64,000 nucleotides of DNA, taken from positions 17,073,806 to 17,137,805 of the forward strand of contig NC_135567.1 of NCBI RefSeq assembly GCF_964340395.1, in the 5' to 3' direction. Source of the stretch: Glandiceps talaboti (Eukaryota > Hemichordata > Enteropneusta > Spengelidae). Shown here piece by piece: positions 10,736-21,100 of this stretch. The notes under the pieces are model-generated. The model saw nothing but the letters and a program-made list of their open reading frames with translations. It searched no databases and was not told the origin of the DNA. Positions within the stretch are counted from its first letter, which is position 1. Each line of letters starts with the position of its first letter. Made by a program: the position numbers and the translations under genes.

Positions 10736-13700
10736 TGACGTTCAATCTACGTGGAGAATTTCGTTCCTGTATACCATTATGTACCATGAGGTGGAGTTGT
10801 AAATTTTCGTTTCTTGCAAAAACTTTACCACATTCCTGGCAGGCATGCAATCCTTCATTTGTATGAGTTATCATGTGTTGCTTAAATTCATGTTTTGTGG
10901 CAAAAAACTGTCTACACTTCTTACAACAGTATTGTTTACTTGACTGTGGCAGCTTGTTGCGAACAATTATTGAAGCATGGCTTTGTCCATGTTTACTACG
11001 GTAAGTTTTAGAAGCACGACTACTTTTAGACGCATGACTTTGTGTATGTTTACAATAATCACTTTTTTTTGAAGCACGACTTTTTACGTGTTTGCTACGA
11101 TCACTTTTAGAAGCACGACTTTGAGTATGTTTACTACGATCACTTTTTGAAGTACAATTTTGTCGTTCTTTGCGATCACTCTTTGAAGTGCTGTTTTGTA
11201 GTTTTCCAAAATCATTTTCTTCAGCACTTTTACTGGGAGATAAATACTGATTCAGACTAGATGTGTACATCATCAGCTGATCCTTTAAGCTTTGAATTTC
11301 TTCGCGATTTTTCTCGCACTCCTCGCAAAGTTTTTCCTTTCTGTTCCCTTTCTTCCTTTCTTTAGTTGGGCTTTCTTGTCTTACTGTCATTCCACAATCT
11401 GCACAGGAAAATTTGGTTTTGGTAATATTCTTACTGCTTGTTTTTGAGTGTGGAACACTTTTACGGTTTACAATCTTACTCGATTTGTCCGATCTATGAT
11501 TTACGTCATCCTTTCGAGACTGTCTTTCCTTCTGTCCCTGATTTACGACATCTTCACACGATTGTTCTTTTTTACGTCTACGATTTACAACACCCTTGAG
11601 TGATGTTACAGCACTGTGCTGTAACTGAATGTGTTGTTTCACCCTACTTGGTCTTGTAAATCTTTGATCACAGAATTGGCATTTCAGTGGGCGTACCAAA
11701 AAATGAACATATTGCACATGTTCACTTAAATTACTTTTAGTTTTGAAAGATTTTTTGCAAATTTTACATAAATATGGGCGGTCATCCGAAGTCAAAACCA
11801 GATTTCTTTGTTCAGAAGAAAGGTGTGTACTGTCGTCACCCAATTTTTTATTTTTAACCGATGTTTTATCGTTGTTGACGTCTTTGTGTTTTTTACGAAT
11901 ATGTCTCTGAAGTTGCACTATTGTTTTGAAAGTCTGCAAACACACTATACATTTAAAAGGGTTGATAGGCGAATGAGAACGATGCTTATGAAGCGATAAA
12001 GCGCGTTTATCTTTGTATCGGTTTCCACACTGTGAGCATGTCGTTGCGTATGTTTCATCGTATTTATGCATAACGCTATGACTTTCTAACCTATATTTGC
12101 TCCTGAACACTTTACCGCAATCTTTACATTTAATCCTGATCTTTTCCGTTCTCCCACTATTTCTTTTAATTTCCCGTGTTTTCCTTTTCCTTGTGCTTCC
12201 GATATCTCTCAAGAATTTCTTGGTGTCTGTTTTCTTTATACTATTCCGGTACTGATAAACGTCATCATTGCTCTCTACCATTCCGGTACCTTTACGGTAC
12301 AGATATTCGCCATCATTGATATCTTTCACTCCGGTACCTTTCCGGTATTGATATACGTCATCACTGATTTCTTCCATTCCGGTACTTTTTCCAGACACTG
12401 TTGTATAGACCTCATCTATATCAATCCCTATCTGGGATATATTTTTGCGAAACTCTTCAATTCCGATACTAAGTTCAACATTTCCATGGATCTCACCCAT
12501 ATCCGTTCCTGTCAGGAATGTATTTCTACTGAACTGTTCCATCTCTTTACTTTCTTCCAATGCATTCTTACAGATTTCTTCCAAGCCTATCCCTTCCCTG
12601 AATGCATTTTTACAAAGCAATACATGTAGGGATTCAGTTTTTGTCACACTTTCCATTTCTTCTTTGTTGGTCTCAGAAGCGCCCCCAACTTTGTGTATAA
12701 ACAGTATAGCATCATCATACTCAATATTGTTGTTATTGTCTTTAATTGCATTTATGTCCTGTTTCACACTCGCGTCATGATTCGTAGTCTTGCCTTTTTT
12801 CGCTGTCACGCCTCTTTCTGTTGTCGCACCTTTTTTCATTGTCGGTACACCTTGACTCATAGTTATGCCCCTATTCATACTCGCATCTTGATTCGTAGTT
12901 TTAGTTGTTACGGCTTTTTTCATTGTCACACTTTGTTTTGTAGTCATGTCTTCATTTGTAGTCGTGCCTTTCTTCATTGCCGTACCTTTTTTCGATGTCA
13001 CTTCTTGAAGTGTACTAGGCGTCTTGGATGTCTCTGCCATTTTACTCAATCTTGCTGAACGACGTCTTTTGACAGTACACTGAGCGTCATTGTTAGCGTC
13101 AGAGTCAGAATCAGGTGATGGATTCTGCAATGAATTTTTACCTCCAACTATTTTTACTCGTTTTCCTGTCTTTGATTGTGGTGTAATTTTATCTTTATTG
13201 GCATTTTGTGAATTAACAGGTAAATTATGGTCAGAGGAGACATCCTTAGGTGAATTAACTATCATTTCTTTGGTTTTTCGAGACAATTGTACATCACATA
13301 CAGGTAATTTCTTGTTATCAACCATAGGTGTTGGCTGTAGGACTGACTGCATTCCTGGACGATAAGTTGTCTGTGGCATACATGTAGCTTGCATTGGGTA
13401 CCCTCGGGGAGGCTGCATTGGGAACCCATTTGGAGTCTGCATTGTGTAATTATATGGACCCTGCATTGGATAACGGCCCTGCATTGGATAACCATTCAGA
13501 ACCTGCATTGGGTAAGTACCCTGCAATGGGTAACGATTTAGAACCTGCATTGCCTTACCATATGGAGCTTGCATTGGGTAACAATTTGGAGCTTGCATTG
13601 GGCTACCATGTGGAGCTTGCATTGTGTGACCATTTGCTGCCTGTGGTGTGACCTGCATTGTGGGACCATTTGCTGCCTGTGGTGTGACCTGCATTGTGAT

Positions 13701-14363
13701 GCCGTGTTTACTCTGGGATGTTGGTTGCATTGTAACTACTATGGCACTAATTGTCTGTGGTGTTGGCAGTGGTGCACTGTGACGTATAGCAACAGGATGT
13801 ACATCACAGCTGGTCTGAGGTGTTGGCTGTGGTGTGGCACTAATTGTCTGTGGTGTTGGCTGTGGTGCACTGTTACTTATAGCAACAGGATGTACATCAC
13901 AGCTGGTCTGAGGTGTTGGCTGTGGTGTGGCACTAATTGTCTGTGGTGTTGGCTGTGGTGCACTGTGACTTATAGCAACAGGATGTACATCACAGCTGGT
14001 CTGAGGTGTTGGCTTTGGTGTGGCACTAATTGTCTGTGGTGTTGGCTGTGGTGCACTGTGAATTATAGCAACAGGATGTACATCACAGCTGCTCTGAGGT
14101 GTTGACTTTGGTGTGCCACCATCTGTTGCCTGTAGAGTCGGCTGAGGTGTATTATTAGTTATAGCAACAGGGTGGACGCCACTCCTTATCTGCGATGGTT
14201 TTTCCTGCTCAATGACATCACTATGGTTTGCAGACACACCGCCATCAGTGACATCATTTCCTGTTGCGTGTGTCTGTGCCAAATGAGCATGATCACTAAT
14301 TACAAATATTCCAACTGGGTATGAAGTGTCCATGATATTGTTGTTGGAACAGAACTTCATCAA
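10725..14363 (-). CDS. C2H2 zinc-finger protein, tandem paralog 1 (1212 aa, single coding exon)
   Basis: One open frame from ATG at 14363 to TAA at 10725. Residues 1-60 hold a family block (PVGIF..., LAQTHATG, TDGGVSAN). Residues about 80-210 are four copies of a 31-residue Pro/Gln/Thr repeat containing SCDVHPVAI; about 220-340 are MQAPNGYP-like repeats; about 455-545 are Lys/Thr-rich repeats (TMKKGT, TTKKG). A second shared block, ESLHVLLCKNAF...EICKNALEES, lies near 575-610. Seven C2H2 fingers follow: about 745, 773, 801, 863, 893, 1144 and 1174, with a CX2C...CX2C motif and short coiled-coil-like segment near 985-1030 and Ser/Lys/His repeats (RSKHTQSRASKSD) before the last two. No KRAB, BTB or SCAN domain. 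Probably a nuclear DNA-binding protein; targets unknown. A small 5' exon is likely at 14459-14505. Not recognised as a named gene. Confidence 0.9.
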   Translation of the reverse strand: MMKFCSNNNIMDTSYPVGIFVISDHAHLAQTHATGNDVTDGGVSANHSDVIEQEKPSQIRSGVHPVAITNNTPQPTLQATDGGTPKSTPQSSCDVHPVAIIHSAPQPTPQTISATPKPTPQTSCDVHPVAISHSAPQPTPQTISATPQPTPQTSCDVHPVAISNSAPQPTPQTISATPQPTPQTSCDVHPVAIRHSAPLPTPQTISAIVVTMQPTSQSKHGITMQVTPQAANGPTMQVTPQAANGHTMQAPHGSPMQAPNCYPMQAPYGKAMQVLNRYPLQGTYPMQVLNGYPMQGRYPMQGPYNYTMQTPNGFPMQPPRGYPMQATCMPQTTYRPGMQSVLQPTPMVDNKKLPVCDVQLSRKTKEMIVNSPKDVSSDHNLPVNSQNANKDKITPQSKTGKRVKIVGGKNSLQNPSPDSDSDANNDAQCTVKRRRSARLSKMAETSKTPSTLQEVTSKKGTAMKKGTTTNEDMTTKQSVTMKKAVTTKTTNQDASMNRGITMSQGVPTMKKGATTERGVTAKKGKTTNHDASVKQDINAIKDNNNNIEYDDAILFIHKVGGASETNKEEMESVTKTESLHVLLCKNAFREGIGLEEICKNALEESKEMEQFSRNTFLTGTDMGEIHGNVELSIGIEEFRKNISQIGIDIDEVYTTVSGKSTGMEEISDDVYQYRKGTGVKDINDGEYLYRKGTGMVESNDDVYQYRNSIKKTDTKKFLRDIGSTRKRKTREIKRNSGRTEKIRIKCKDCGKVFRSKYRLESHSVMHKYDETYATTCSQCGNRYKDKRALSLHKHRSHSPINPFKCIVCLQTFKTIVQLQRHIRKKHKDVNNDKTSVKNKKLGDDSTHLSSEQRNLVLTSDDRPYLCKICKKSFKTKSNLSEHVQYVHFLVRPLKCQFCDQRFTRPSRVKQHIQLQHSAVTSLKGVVNRRRKKEQSCEDVVNQGQKERQSRKDDVNHRSDKSSKIVNRKSVPHSKTSSKNITKTKFSCADCGMTVRQESPTKERKKGNRKEKLCEECEKNREEIQSLKDQLMMYTSSLNQYLSPSKSAEENDFGKLQNSTSKSDRKERQNCTSKSDRSKHTQSRASKSDRSKHVKSRASKKSDYCKHTQSHASKSSRASKTYRSKHGQSHASIIVRNKLPQSSKQYCCKKCRQFFATKHEFKQHMITHTNEGLHACQECGKVFARNENLQLHLMVHNGIQERNSPRRLNVKQP

Positions 14364-14458
14364 AGTATGATACTAAGCCAAGGAAATTTCCCCTCTAATG
14401 AATGAAGTTCTGTGTCTGTCTCCTTAGTCCAGCTAGTATGTTGTATATATATACTTAC

Positions 14459-14505
14459 AAGACATGGGAGAACACAGTCACCAAATCTTCGATGGCATGA
14501 CAGAT
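14459..14505 (-). other. Probable 5' non-coding exon of zinc-finger paralog 1
   Basis: On the minus strand a pyrimidine-rich acceptor (TTTTTTTCTTCGAATAG) precedes 47 bp that end at a GTAAGTAT donor; an acceptor CTTGGCTTAG then lies 12 bp before the ATG at 14363, implying an intron of about 85 bp. Paralog 2 has the same arrangement (21762-21826) with similar sequence, which argues that the exon is real. Confidence 0.5.
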
Positions 14506-14589
14506 CTATTCGAAGAAAAAAAATGAAGCATGTGTTAGTACTTGTATTAATAAATAGATAAACAATGTAGCCTATGGACAAGGATAGGA

Positions 14590-16330
14590 TATTTATTTCG
14601 GATTTTTTATTTATAAAACAATTTTATCATGGCTTCCTAATTGAAAAATCAATGTCAATCAATGTATGCAAAGTCCTTGTTTCAATCTCATTAAAATCCG
14701 ATATAGATGTCAGCTGGAGGTGGACATCCAGATAAAAACGTAAACATGTATCACAAAGGTGAATTCAAGCAAAAATACTGAGGTAAAACAACAATGAACG
14801 ATTAGCCGACATCAACATCTATGGGTCTCTTTGGGTGAGGGGGGGGGGGGTAGATTATACTGTGGAAGCATATGTTTTCTAGCTTGAGTTGATAAGCAAA
14901 TTTGTTTTCCAACTGCCAACAACGATTCCCCCCCCCCCCATATCACATGGTGTACCCCTTAGATTTCGATTCAAGTCAATCTGAAAGGCTTTTAGTTGTA
15001 AGTACTGATTACGGAATAGGCATTGTTTTCCAAACGGTTTTTGTTTTGTACAAATTACGTAACAATCTTTGTGCATATGGACTTAGAAGTTAGATCACAC
15101 TTCCTGCACTTAGACTAGCACTGAACAGCAACCATGCACGTGCACTTACAATATTACGAGCGTGTTACTGTTATCATCAACACGACCTTCTCGTCTTCAT
15201 ATACGTACAATCGATATGCACGCATTGCATATAATATATTACGGTGCATTCGTGTTACAATTCTAAATCACACAGCCTTGAAAGCGGAGTGAAAGTACCA
15301 GCAGTACCGAGATTTCAATGCTCAGCTTTGATATGCAAATTGCAGTTAATTAACTCGTCTCACACACAACTTACATACACACGTCGATACAACTCGAAGT
15401 TTAGTCCTGCTTGCAGACGGCTAGATGCGTACACGTGTTTCGCTCAACACCTTGGTTGGAGAAGGAAGGGACTCCGTCTACAAGCAGCGCAGGACTACTG
15501 GGCATGGGGTGCTTCGATCCACCCGACGTACACTTCTACATATTTACTAATTGTGTTCATGACATTTTAGTTTCATTAAATAAAATATAAATTATATAAA
15601 TAAATAAATAATCTTTATTTATACTTGATAGTTCTTTAATATATAAACACTTGTCTCCCAAGAAGTCCAGTGAGGGCCATCCCTCATGGGTTCAGTGTTA
15701 ATGCAAGGAAACCGGAGTACCTGCACTGTTCAAGAGTCAAACCGAACGACGCTCTTCAGCGTGGCAGATTTCATCAAACCATGAATGGGTTCGAACCCCG
15801 ACCGCAGTGGCCACCAACAACCCATTAACAAGACTGAATTGGCTATATACACAAGTTTTCTATCAACCGTCCCGTCAATATGATATGGAACAAATGTATC
15901 AACCATCAATTATCAATGAACCATCTCCCCTCACCATGAATGGAATGAACTAAATAGAGAATGGAGACATTTAAATCACGTGATATAAACTTACTCACCC
16001 ACTCCTTCGAATCTGCTAGATTTATCGAGTTTTTTTCTGTCAAATGTATCGATATTTTGATTCAAACTGACTGCTACATTACCATGGATGACAATATTAC
16101 GATATAAGAGCGGCTAAAGCCAACAGTCGAGGTAAAGCGGAAACCAAAAGATTACCCGCCAAAATGTTACCATGTTGTACCACAACATGCCAGATCTGAC
16201 AGATTTACAATAACCTTTAACCTTTACTACTTGACCTGCATTTCGGCAAAGAGGGCGTCTGATGCAGGGGGGGGGGGGTAAATTGAAACTTATAATTCCA
16301 CTCATATTAATCAAGTTTCTCTTCACTTGC
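14590..16330. other. Intergenic region upstream of zinc-finger paralog 1, probable promoter side
   Basis: No gene seen. Contents: a degenerate foldback remnant (14590-14780), G and C homopolymer runs (about 14840 and 14930), a CpG-containing stretch 15120-15520, a tRNA-like B-box repeat (15650-15830), and a block at 16195-16290 (AACCTTTAACCTTTACTACT, then AGAGGGCGTCTGATG and a G12 run) that resembles 23600-23695 upstream of paralog 2. That shared block suggests the duplication unit included promoter-proximal DNA. Confidence 0.45.
15650..15830. mobile_element. Possible tRNA-derived SINE fragment
   Basis: GGTTCGAACCC at 15788-15798 fits the RNA polymerase III B box, and the surrounding sequence (GAGTACCTGCACTGTTCAAG, GCGTGGCAGATTTCATC) is unlike its AT-rich neighbours. 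The B box is palindromic, so strand is ambiguous, and I see no clear A box. Weak call. Confidence 0.25.
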
Positions 16331-16537
16331 CGAATGACTATACATATTTACTTTACCTGCCCTCCTGTTTTTTAGCCTTTGAAAAAGACTGCCCAGTCGA
16401 AACATTGAGATTCAAGTAAAACAGTTATAAACTCAAGTTATGGCCACACTCAAGTCCATCTGTGATGAAAAGTTTATTGTACCTTATAATTGTAGATACA
16501 CTGATACTTATTTGCACTACAAATCTCATCTTTATAT

Positions 16538-16539
16538 AG

Positions 16540-16580
<41 letters not shown>

Positions 16581-16790
16581 CTCGGTGAGTATCAATCTGC
16601 TAAGACAGTGCTCTATACCGCAGTGGCAGAGCGTAATAGTTTTGGTAGTACTGGTTACACCCAAGAAAGAGTTCCAGTACTACCAAAACTATATATATAT
16701 ATATATATTATACAACTTTTTGTAATCTTTGGTTATTTTTCATTATATATATATATAATAATAATTTATATACATAATTTATACATATAA
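16538..16790. repeat. AT microsatellites bounding a short inverted repeat
   Basis: TA runs at about 16540-16580, 16690-16710 and 16745-16760. Between them GGTAGTACTGGTTACACCCA...GTTCCAGTACTACC forms an imperfect hairpin. ATAACCAAAGATTTCATAAA downstream mirrors TTTGTAATCTTTGGTTAT. Confidence 0.8.
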
Positions 16791-16979
16791 CCAAAGATTT
16801 CATAAAGTTGTTTACTTTAGGACACTTATTTCCAACATGTGGTCCTCAAAGGGATATTCAAGGCACCGTCTTTTGACACTAACCCACAATAGACCACACT
16901 CCTTATTTCTGACTTTTACTTTGGTCAAACCAAACCAATTCATATCATATACATCAAATCCAACCACACCAGACAACTT

Positions 16980-17330
16980 TTCAATTTATGGCCAATTAAA
17001 CCACTGGAAATAACTTTTGAATTTTACAGCCAACCACTCCAAATGAACTTTGAACTTAACAGCCAATCAAAACACTCCTAGCAACTTTTTAACTTTACAG
17101 CCAATCAAAACACTCACCACAACTTTGCCATTTTACAGCCAATCAAAATGCTCCAAAAACTTCCACTTTACAGCCAATCAAAACACTCCAAAATATTTTT
17201 CAACTTCATAGCCAATCAAAAGACTCAAACAACTTTTCGACTTTACAGCCAATCAAATCACTCTTGACAAACATTCACCTTTACAGCCAATCAAATCAAT
17301 CCAATTCCATTTTATGGCAGATAAGATTAT
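16980..17330. repeat. Tandem array with CAGCCAATCAAAACACTCC units, downstream of ZNF paralog 2
   Basis: About nine units of roughly 38-40 bp, each with TTTACAGCCAATCAAAA or a close variant, that is, a CCAAT box repeated at near-constant spacing. It lies about 0.85 kb past the stop codon of paralog 2 and 2.5-3 kb upstream of paralog 1. Confidence 0.85.
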
Positions 17331-17586
17331 GACAAACAAATCACTTCGTAACCATTTATTGCAATTAATTTTAATGAATGATTAATTTGCCTAATGAACT
17401 TATAACAAAAAAAAGAAAGAAATTATGGCTGCACTCAGTAGTTGTCTGCTAAAAGTTGCACAAACTGATGAGTTATGTTTCTTTCTGAATGAAATAATTA
17501 TTTTTTAAAAATGAACTATACTATTATGTAAAGGTTGATGAATGCCTTGAACTTCTGTGACATTCCAATACGCATTCAACAATTTG

Positions 17587-17775
17587 CCTTGGTGGTTGCT
17601 CTACTTCCTGTCTGTGTGTACCTTGGGGGTATACAGGGTATAGGTTAATCATAGAGTACTGCTGCTTTCCTAACAATACAAAAACATCCCTGATTTACAC
17701 TTCTATAGAATACCAAGGCAAGGGGCAAAGCTCTTATGAACCAGTACTATGAGGTGATGATACCCAAATTTGAGT
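17587..17775. repeat. Dispersed repeat, CTACTTCCTGTCTGTGTGTA family, copy 1
   Basis: CTACTTCCTGTCTGTGTGTA, CCTTGGGGGTATACA, TTAATCATAGAG and AACATCCCTGATTTACACTT occur in the same order at 34080-34275. Non-coding; class unknown. Confidence 0.75.
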
Positions 17776-17894
17776 GAGGGCGCTGTATTCTTAGTTGCCT
17801 ATTTACAGTCTTGAATGGCCTATTGTCTTTTGGCATTGCTAGAACACTTTGATTACATTGGTGGGGATTTCCATGACATTTTATCATACAAAAT

Positions 17895-18058
17895 CAGGGG
17901 TGAACAAATCATTTTGTGAACTGGTGGTCCCCAGACCAGTGCCTTAAAAATTCCAGTGGTCCTGCTGAAACAATTAGTGCTACAAGGTAAAATTTGTGTA
18001 GTCCGCCCAAAAAAATTGCTAGTCCTGGACCCAGGACCAGTGGATTTGTTCACCCCTG
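17895..18058. mobile_element. MITE with CAGGGGTGAACAAATC inverted repeats, short copy
   Basis: 164 bp, ends AGGGGTGAACAAATC / GATTTGTTCACCCCT, flanked on both sides by AAAAT (17890-17894 and 18059-18063). It is an internal-deletion relative of the copy at 4918-5187. Confidence 0.88.
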
Positions 18059-18164
18059 AAAATTACATTACCCAGTTCAAGCTTGTCCATGATCACGTTT
18101 GACAACCATTGTTGCTAAGCATATTTGCATATCTTATGATATCTGCAACGAGGCGGAAAATCAC

Positions 18165-21100
18165 TTATTGTTCATTGTCATGGTTATGTTTCATGTGTAA
18201 TTTTAATTCACATGGTTTTCTGAATGCCTTAGGACACAATTGGCATTTGTGTGGTCGTACTAACAAATGCACAAATCGAACATGTTCTCGTAAATTAGCA
18301 CCTCTTTTGAATGTTTTTTCGCAGATTGTACACACGTGTCGCTGGTTATCTGGTGTCAACACGATTCCTTTTTGAGAAGAAATGTTTTTATCCAACTTTT
18401 TTTTAGTTTCTTGTGATACCTCATCACATTTAATGTCCTTATGTTGTCTTCTGATATGTTGTTTCAACTGTTTTCTAGTGTTGTAAGTCCGCATACAGAC
18501 TTCACACAAATATGGTTGGTCATCTGACATCAAAATTGCATTTCCTGAAAGATTCGTATCAACTTTATCCAGCTTTCTTTCCTTTTCACCTGATTTTTTA
18601 TCATTGTGGAGGTCTTTGTGTTGTCGCTGAATATGTCTCCGTAGCTGTATTTTTGTATCGTATGTCCGCATACACACACTACATTTCAAAGGTTTAATCC
18701 TTGAATGGTCACGGTACATATGCTTCGATAAACTGTACTTATTTTTGCATCGTTTTTCGCACAGTGAACATGTCTGCGAGTAATCTTCCTTGATGTCTTC
18801 AATCATATCATAATGTTGTCCCTCAGTATCCATCTCATTAGCTGCTACCGAGAACTGCGGAAAAGTTTCAAGTTTTACGACTTCGCGTGATCGTTCATCA
18901 TAATCTACTGTGCCCTTGCATGATCGTTCTATCGTTTGTTTACGATTTACGACACGTAATTTTACGCCCTTGTGTTCACACTCCATATGCTCTTGTAATG
19001 GTCTTGGTCTTCTGAAACTTTTATCGCAGAATTGACATTCGTGTGCCCGTGTAGTGTAATGCACATCTTGAACGTGCTCCGATAAATGAGCTTTCACTTT
19101 GAAAGTCTTTTTGCAGGCTTTGCATAAATATGGCCGGTCATCGGAAGTCAAAATTACACTTCCACTTTGAGGAGAATGATTTGTGGTGACCTTACCCAAT
19201 CTTTCCTTTTCACAAAATAATATGTGATCACCTTTGACGTGTTTGTGTAGTCTTCCTATATGCTTCAAAAGATTCTTTTTTACTTTGAATCTTTCCAAAC
19301 AAATGCGACACTTATAAGGATTTTTTCTTAACTGGACACGGTGTTCATTCTCATGCTCCAATAAAGCGGGTCTATTTTTGCAACGTTTTCCACACAGAGA
19401 ACACGTAGTTGCATAGGCTTTCTCGTATGTATGCATTATAGAATGACTTCGTATCATATTATTAGTCCATAATGTTGCGCCACAATCTTTACACTTAACT
19501 TTCTTCCCCCTGCTCGGTCTCCAAATTTCATGCACTTTCATTTTCTTCAACCAGCTGCTATCTTTCAATACTGTCTTTGGACTGCTACTGTACATATAAA
19601 TGTCGTCATTGTCTTCAGCTCTAGTTCTTTTCCCAGACACTTTTGTATGGATCTTATCTATGTTTATTATTTCATTGCCATGGATCTCGGACTTCCAAGT
19701 TTCATTCCCATGTATCTCAGGTTTCCCAGTTTCATTCCCATGTATCTCAGGTTTCCCAGTTTCATTCCCATGGATCTCAGGCTTATCTTTCCCTTTGTGA
19801 AATGCGTTACTTTTGAACTTTACTATTTCTTTAATACTTTCTGCTAACGCACTCTTACAGATTTCCTGTGGGTCAACCCCTTTTGTGAAGACATTTTTAC
19901 GTAGGAATACATGTAATGATTCCATGTTCCTAGTACTTGGGACCTTAACGTTGTTGTTGTTGTTGTTGTTTGAAGAGTCATCAACTTTAGTAGTATGTAT
20001 TAACACAACAACATCGTCGCATTCAGTATCACCTTCATCATATACTGGTTTCACTTTCTGATTAGTAGTTGGCGTCTGTATTGGGGAACTGTGTGGTGTC
20101 TTGTATTGGATATCATTTGCTATGTTGCGATATTGAGTTGATGTTATTGAATTTGCACTTTGTTGTAATGTCTGTGATGGGACATACTTTGTTGCTTGTT
20201 CTTCAGTCAGCATTGTCGCACCATTTTTTGTCTGTGGTGTGACCTGCATTGTGGGACCATTTGCTGCCTGAGGTGTGACCTGCATTGTAGCACCATTTTT
20301 TGTCTGTGGTGTGACCTGCATTGTAGCACTGGTTTTTGTCTGTGGTGTGACCTGCATTGTAGCATTGTTTTTTGTCTGTGGTGTGACCTGCATTGTAGCA
20401 CTACCTCTTGTAGGTGATATGGCCTGCATCATGCCACCATGTGTTGTCTGTGGTGTGACCTGTCTCATGCCACCATTTGTTGTCTGTGGTGTGACCTGTC
20501 TCATGCCATCATTTGTTGTCTGTGGTGTGACCTGCATTGTGACAACATTTTTATTATGGGATATTGGCTGTACTAAAGAACTATTAGTCATTTCTGGTAT
20601 GATCAGTACTACAGTTGTCTGTGGCATTACTTGAAATGTAACTCCACCACTTTCCATTGCTGGGTTGGTTTGAGGGTTACCATGGTAACTTTCTGTCTTT
20701 GATGTAGCTGCTGAAGTGTTATTTGTTATCAGCAGTCTGATGTTGTTAGTTTCTGGCATCAGTGTTTGATGGGTTGTGGTAGAACATTTAGCAATGAATC
20801 TGCCATCACTTGTCTGTGGTATTGTATGCATTGTAACATTATTTATTGTCTCTGGTATGGTCTGTAATGTGGCACTGTGTGTTGTCTGCAATGTGACATC
20901 ATTTACTGTCTCAGGTATTGCCTGCATTGTAATGTCATTTATTGTCTCTGGTGTTGCCTGTAGTGTGCTCTGGGGTATTGTCTGCATTGTAGCACCAGTT
21001 GTTACCTGTGGTATTGCCTGTAGTGTGTTGTTATTTGTAGGAACAGGACAGTCACCATTTGTTGTCTGATGAGTTGAAACAAGTGTGACACTGCCTGTTA

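Noticed and set aside
13090-14105. Plus-strand open frames opposite the zinc-finger gene
   Set aside because: Antisense shadows of the coding repeats; the multiple-of-three period keeps them open, and the minus-strand frame has C2H2 fingers.
15780-15805. tRNA gene suggested by GGTTCGAACCC
   Set aside because: No A box at the right spacing and no cloverleaf I could draw; at most a SINE fragment.
14843-16280. G or C homopolymer runs as functional G-quadruplexes
   Set aside because: Single runs of 9-13 G without further G tracts nearby; slippage-prone homopolymers are the simpler reading.
20196-21069. Cys/Trp-rich plus-strand open frames opposite paralog 2
   Set aside because: Antisense of the VTPQTKNGATMQ repeats; no start context, splice sites or homology.
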